DNA of 41,133 bases from a virus. The notes below the pieces were generated by a model. It was given only the letters and a program-made list of their open reading frames with translations, searched no databases and was not told the DNA's origin. The position numbers were made by a program, and so were the translations under genes. Shown one piece after another: positions 40,433 through 41,133 of this stretch (position 1 is its first letter; every line of letters begins with the position of its first letter). The stretch is from the IMG/VR virus record IMGVR_UViG_3300026382_000033, positions 1 to 41,133 of that record; one strand, given 5' to 3'.

Positions 40433-41122
40433 TTATAAACCGTTATATGCCGCAGCGCGCCAATAATATTTTCCTTTTGGTTTTAATAATACCCTTACGC
40501 CACCAAAATATTTTTTTGTTCCTTGTGATGGTTTTGAACCAAAACCTTCTTTGAACACCGTGCTATCAGGCATACCTGTGCCCATTTCTAGCCATCCTTG
40601 ATTTTCATCACTGAAATCAGGATCTTCGTATACATTCCAATCTTTGCTATAATACCATGTCAAACCTGTATAATTACTCCCATCTTCAATCCATGAATCT
40701 ATTGTCATTGGTCCATTATAGTCTATATATATTTCCTGCAATTCAGGTGTATGTGTTTTATTATCTGTATATAATATAAATCTTAATACAAAATCTTTTC
40801 CATGCTCTGGTCCATTATTTCTCGAAAATTCATATTCAGATAATTTTAATACTTCATTATAAGTCATCGCTTTATCATAATCATCTTTATCAACATTAAC
40901 CCATTCGTTTATCTCAAAATCATAAATTCGCCAATTATCTCCTATCTTAAAGAAATATTTTATCGAACATTCAGGACTTAATGAGCTATATCTTGTATAT
41001 ATCCTGTTTATTTTCTGTATATTAACACCAGGAATCGAAATATCTCTGTATGTAAAATTATTATATCCATCTTTTTCTGTTTGTTCTGCTTCATTATATG
41101 TGATTAGTGATATAGGTTCCAT
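40433..41122 (-). CDS. Virion protein candidate
   Basis: 229 residues from the ATG at 41122, which has AGAAAGG upstream; the frame stays open to the window edge, so a longer form cannot be excluded. Beta-rich; HGKDFVLRFILYTDNKTHTP then ELQEIYIDYNG is a discoidin/jelly-roll-like ending seen in fibre proteins. The last part (GGVRVLLKPKGKYYWRAAAY) is a fibronectin-like strand pair. Upstream partner of the repeat protein. Confidence 0.65.
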   Translation of the reverse strand: MEPISLITYNEAEQTEKDGYNNFTYRDISIPGVNIQKINRIYTRYSSLSPECSIKYFFKIGDNWRIYDFEINEWVNVDKDDYDKAMTYNEVLKLSEYEFSRNNGPEHGKDFVLRFILYTDNKTHTPELQEIYIDYNGPMTIDSWIEDGSNYTGLTWYYSKDWNVYEDPDFSDENQGWLEMGTGMPDSTVFKEGFGSKPSQGTKKYFGGVRVLLKPKGKYYWRAAAYNGL

Positions 41123-41133
41123 ACCTTTCTGGG

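Overview
The window is a segment of a T4-like (tailed, contractile-tail type) bacteriophage genome with very low G+C. The phage assignment rests on a T4 head cassette in T4 order (prohead protease gp21, scaffold gp22, major capsid protein gp23), a T4 gp4-type head-completion protein, T4-type late promoters (TATAAATA) in front of virion genes, an Rnl2-type RNA ligase, a PIN-PhoH protein, and free-standing HNH and GIY-YIG endonucleases. The host is most likely a member of the Campylobacterota: the phage CheY has a C-terminal half that reads almost like the chemotaxis CheY of Campylobacter and Helicobacter. No tRNA, rRNA, CRISPR array, integrase or reverse transcriptase was seen.

Layout. 1-4202 (+): gp21 (5' end missing), gp22, gp23 and an HNH endonuclease gene behind an unusually structured intergenic region. 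4214-7895 (-): membrane and envelope genes, including a TPM-like membrane protein, a LemA-like protein, a small membrane protein and an exported lytic transglycosylase. 7925-12817: virion-associated genes on both strands (a gp2-like candidate, CheY, gp4) and several proteins whose N-termini resemble the T4 capsid-targeting sequence; one of these carries a zinc-protease HExxH motif. 12884-16104: PIN-PhoH, a RecB/Cas4-like nuclease and a GapR-like coiled-coil protein. 16114-23710 (-): a dense accessory block of small, often overlapping genes with paralogous pairs, RNA ligase, gamma-glutamylcyclotransferase fold, nucleotidyltransferase fold, a lipoprotein and three apparently frameshifted small genes. 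23714-41122: mostly leftward virion, tail-fibre and adhesin genes, including a LamG-PA14-LamG protein and an 869-residue protein made largely of about 34 short repeats, with a GIY-YIG endonuclease inserted between two paralogous structural genes.

Regulation. Two promoter classes are readable. Late promoters (TATAAATA) precede virion genes; at three divergent gene pairs they form the perfect palindrome TATAAATATTTATA, so one site can serve either strand. The leftward accessory genes instead use TTTAA-N11/12-TATAAT, with the upstream box placed where T4 MotA boxes lie. The most interesting items are the switch-like leader of the HNH gene, the 14-residue repeat fibre, the family of candidate head-packaged proteins including a metalloprotease, the phage CheY, and the LemA/TPM-like membrane module.
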